Assembly (NCBI GenBank): GCA_016256075.1 | Contig: SDVU01000130.1 | Coordinates: 1-19,866, forward strand | Length of the DNA stretch: 19,866 bases | Direction of reading: 5' to 3' | Origin: Dictyocoela muelleri | Taxonomy: Eukaryota; Microsporidia | Shown here: positions 17,713 through 19,866 of the stretch, piece after piece | Position numbering within the stretch: the first letter of the stretch is position 1 | How the letters are laid out: the number at the start of each line of letters is the position of its first letter | Notes under the pieces: generated by a model | What the model saw: the letters and a program-made list of their open reading frames with translations, nothing else | Databases searched by the model: none | What the model was told of the DNA's origin: nothing | Program-made: the position numbers and the translations under genes

Positions 17713-18003
17713 TAAAGCAAAAATATTGATATATAGAAACGTACAAGAAAAACTATTTATACAAAAATAACAGACTTATGATTCTGTACGTAAAGAGGTA
17801 TTTTTTTATTTTATAATACAATATTTTTATAATCAAAAAGGAAAATTTACACGTAAGTGCAAATTTTCATTTTTGATTATAAAAATATTATTATATAAAA
17901 TGACAAAATACCTCTTGTAGTACAGAATAATAAGTCTGTTATTGTTGTATAAATAGTTTTTCTTGTACGTTTCTATATATCAATATTTTTACTTTACCAA
18001 ATC
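17706..18003. repeat. About 300-bp foldback with Merlin-like ends
   Basis: Two arms of about 145 nt pair around a centre near 17850 (TTTACAC-GTAA-GTGCAAA). Shared blocks include GATTTGGTAAAG, AATATTGATATATAGAAACG, TACAAGAAAAACTATTTATAC and ATAATATTTTTATAATCAAAAA with few mismatches. The outer 35 bp (TTTGGTAAAGCAAAAATATT and onward) recur at 18990-19024 beside two Merlin transposases. I infer that the right arm is the 3' end of the Merlin element at 18103-18965, mirrored by the left arm. Confidence 0.75.
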
Positions 18004-18102
18004 AGAAAATCTTTAAATATATGTGTTTTTGTTCAATAACTTTTTATTTTTTTTTAAATGTGCAAAAAATCAATATGATAAAAAAAATATATAAATAATA
18101 AT

Positions 18103-18965
18103 TTATTTCAAAACACTTAGAAACTTTTCAAATGACATATTCCTATTATTCCTAAAAAAACAAAATACGTGGCAATATATTTCGAGCTGTTTCCTTGCAG
18201 TTCCATATTCAATATATTTTTTCTTTTTAAAAATATTCCACAAACTTTCAATTTTTTGTGTGTGGGCTCCGGTTATAGGATCTACAAAGTTTTTTGAGTG
18301 ATTAACATTATAATGCTCAAAACCTATCTTTGACAAATTATCATAGACTTTGGCTTTATCAGTCATATTAATTGTTGAATCACACACAATTTTTTTTATA
18401 ATATTTTCTAAAGTCTTACGAGATCAGTCAGAAACTACTTGTATATAGCACTTTCCAGAATCACGCTCAACTACTCCGAAAAGCTATGTTTGGGGAGATG
18501 ACCTTACCATATTTTGCTGATGACATTATTATTCATAAATCTCTACATTCACTCATTTTCCTCCAAACATCATCGTATTTTTATTAAATTAAATTATTTT
18601 TGTTAAATTCTGGATTTTAAACTATTATTAATGTTGTAGATACTTTTAGATTTCTCATTAGAGCTTTTGTAAGTGTTTCTTTGTAAAAGTATCTATAATC
18701 GAATAATATGAATTTTGTGTACCTCACTCTCATATTTTGCATAATAGTGTTATGCTTAATGGTTATTGTCATTTTACATTATTTTTTGCAATAAAAACTC
18801 TCTTTTACTTTGATGCAATTTCATATCAGAGCGACATATTCTGCAGGCCTTATTAAGTTTAATAATTACTACCCTTTCTAAAATGCTCCTTGCCACTTTT
18901 TCTGTTCTTAAATATTTTACTAATATAAAAATTCTTATTTTCGATAAATTTTTATGAGGCCTCAT
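18103..18965 (-). pseudogene. Decayed Merlin (ISXO2-like) transposase
   Basis: On the minus strand the probable start is ATG at 18965, preceded by AACCCTT, a CCC-like motif. An open N-terminal part to 18774 contains ACRICRSDMKLHQSKREFL, half of the zinc ribbon. Then the frame is disrupted. Around 18540-18575 MMFGGK marks the first catalytic region, and FGVVERDSGKCYIQVVSD (about 18427-18482) follows. DSTINMTDKAKVYDNL carries the second Asp, and VNHSKNFVDP and GAHTQKIESLWNIFKKK the catalytic Glu; the frame ends with its stop at 18103. In-frame stops include TAG at the Trp expected before LFGVVER and TGA at the Arg expected after VVSD. The C-terminal 95 codons are open. It sits head-to-head with the intact frame at 19117. 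Confidence 0.82.
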
Positions 18966-18984
18966 AAGGGTTTTTAATTTCCGA

Positions 18985-19026
18985 TTTTTTAATTTGGTAA
19001 AGCACAAATATTGATATATAGAAACT
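18985..19026. repeat. Shared Merlin terminal sequence, between the two transposases
   Basis: ATTTGGTAAAGCACAAATAT and the following TGATATATAGAAAC match, in inverted orientation, the sequence at 17966-18003 on the other side of the Merlin remnant. The pair therefore brackets the minus-strand transposase as long subterminal inverted repeats. Confidence 0.6.
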
Positions 19027-19044
19027 GACAATAAAAAATATTGG

Positions 19045-19090
19045 ATCTTGTATAAAATTTCCCCCCCCGGGGGAAAATTTTATACAAGAT
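19045..19090. repeat. 46-bp palindrome with C8G5 centre
   Basis: ATCTTGTATAAAATTTCCCC and its near-exact reverse complement meet at a run of eight C and five G. Read outward from the centre, each half starts GGGGG(A)AAATTTTATACAAGAT. It lies between the divergent transposase frames and could be two Merlin tips abutting, since Merlin/IS1595 ends commonly start with G runs. A sequencing or assembly error in the homopolymer is possible. Confidence 0.7.
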
Positions 19091-19116
19091 ATTTAAAAAT
19101 TTGATTTTTTAAGGAC

Positions 19117-19866
19117 ATGGAAAAACCAGTCGAATTTCAAGAAATGTTGGATAAAATGACAGATAGTGAATTTATTAATTATCTTTTTAATAATAACTAT
19201 CTTTGTAAAGAGTATAAATGTTTAAAATGTCTTAATTATTGCGTGTTACAGGAATACAAGCGAAACAGTGACCTATATGCATGGAGATGTATAAACAAAA
19301 AATGCCCTAACTATAAAAAGTACTTTTCAATAAGGAACAACAGTTTTTTCCAAGATCTGAACATACCATTAAGAGATGTTTTTAAAATAATTCTTTATTA
19401 TATTTCAAGAATGCCCAGGTACAGCATAATAAACTACATGAATTACAGCCGCTTAACAATCGAAAAAATAATCAAAAAAATAGTAAAAAGAATTCCTGAA
19501 CCTGATTTTTCTTCTAATAAAATTGGTGGAATAGGGAAAATAATACAAGTTGACGAGACCATGCTAAATTATAAAGTAAAAAGTCATAGAGGTCGTCCAC
19601 CTGAAAATAAAACTGACGCGCTGTGCATAATTGAATTTGAAAATGAAATTAAAAGGGTTTTCGCCACCATTATTGATAATAAGAATGAACTGACGATAGT
19701 TCCAATAATATGTTTCCAAGTTGCTTCGAATAGTACTATTTGGACCGATGAACACCGTGCTTATTCAAATTTAAAAGATTTATTTCTTGATCATAAGACA
19801 GTTTGTCATAAGTATCAATTTATTAATTATGATACAGGTGTAAACACTCAGGCGGTTGAATGTTTC
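19117..19866 (+). CDS. Merlin (ISXO2/IS1595-like) DDE transposase, open frame, 3' partial
   Basis: The frame is open for 250 codons from ATG at 19117 to the window edge with no stop. Residues 35-63 form a zinc ribbon (CLKC at 35-38, then Cys58 and Cys63 in RCINKKC). A helical linker around 85-125 follows (RDVFKIILYYISRMPRYS). The catalytic domain shows all three acidic residues: Asp146 in IIQVDETML, Asp211 in IWTDEHRAY and Glu248 in VNTQAVECF. SHRGRPPENK (156-165) is the usual basic loop after the first Asp. Trp is coded TGG. Family members have about 280-300 residues, so some 40 C-terminal residues lie beyond the edge. This copy looks intact within view and could be, or recently have been, an autonomous source. 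It is not closely related to the three decayed copies. Confidence 0.9.
   Translation, partial: MEKPVEFQEMLDKMTDSEFINYLFNNNYLCKEYKCLKCLNYCVLQEYKRNSDLYAWRCINKKCPNYKKYFSIRNNSFFQDLNIPLRDVFKIILYYISRMPRYSIINYMNYSRLTIEKIIKKIVKRIPEPDFSSNKIGGIGKIIQVDETMLNYKVKSHRGRPPENKTDALCIIEFENEIKRVFATIIDNKNELTIVPIICFQVASNSTIWTDEHRAYSNLKDLFLDHKTVCHKYQFINYDTGVNTQAVECF

Overview
The window is about 20 kb of very AT-rich DNA from a repeat-laden eukaryotic genome. A microsporidian with an expanded genome is the best fit. Three things point there: the host genes are compact; C-rich CCC-type motifs sit a few bases before their start codons; and the ribosomal protein gene eS17 appears to carry one minute intron directly after its ATG, a known microsporidian pattern. 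The repeats agree, since Merlin (ISXO2/IS1595-like) transposons and Ty3/gypsy elements are common in large microsporidian genomes. I cannot name the species.

Only three host genes are supported, all between 6.5 and 10.5 kb: eS17 (minus strand, divergent from the next gene), glucose-6-phosphate dehydrogenase (plus strand) and GAPDH (minus strand, tail-to-tail with G6PD). G6PD feeds the pentose phosphate pathway and GAPDH is a core glycolytic enzyme, so the two neighbours act on the same sugar-phosphate pool. Nothing shows that they are co-regulated.

Almost everything else is mobile DNA. From left to right: CpG-rich short repeats (300-465); a decayed Merlin transposase (548-1005) abutted by a tRNA-derived SINE-like repeat (1006-1466); a quiet AT-rich stretch; a foldback repeat (2599-2848); a worn SINE copy (3183-3530); a G-rich inverted cluster (3613-4120); a second decayed Merlin transposase (4262-5175); two about 200-bp TTACGCACCCCTC MITEs (5405-6154); eS17; a SINE copy carrying a 12-unit minisatellite (7096-7825); G6PD and GAPDH; a SINE copy split by two insertions (10903-12030); two SINE copies in a row (12143-12957); a broken Ty3/gypsy LTR retrotransposon (12979-17585); a foldback with Merlin-like ends (17672-18009); a third decayed Merlin (minus) and, head-to-head with it, a fourth Merlin (plus) whose transposase frame is open and runs off the right edge.

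The most notable observations are the putative 19-nt intron in eS17, a SINE-like family with pol III A and B boxes (at least six copies here), an insertion into one copy with a clear 8-bp target duplication, and GC-hairpin-tipped foldback elements in an otherwise AT-rich genome.
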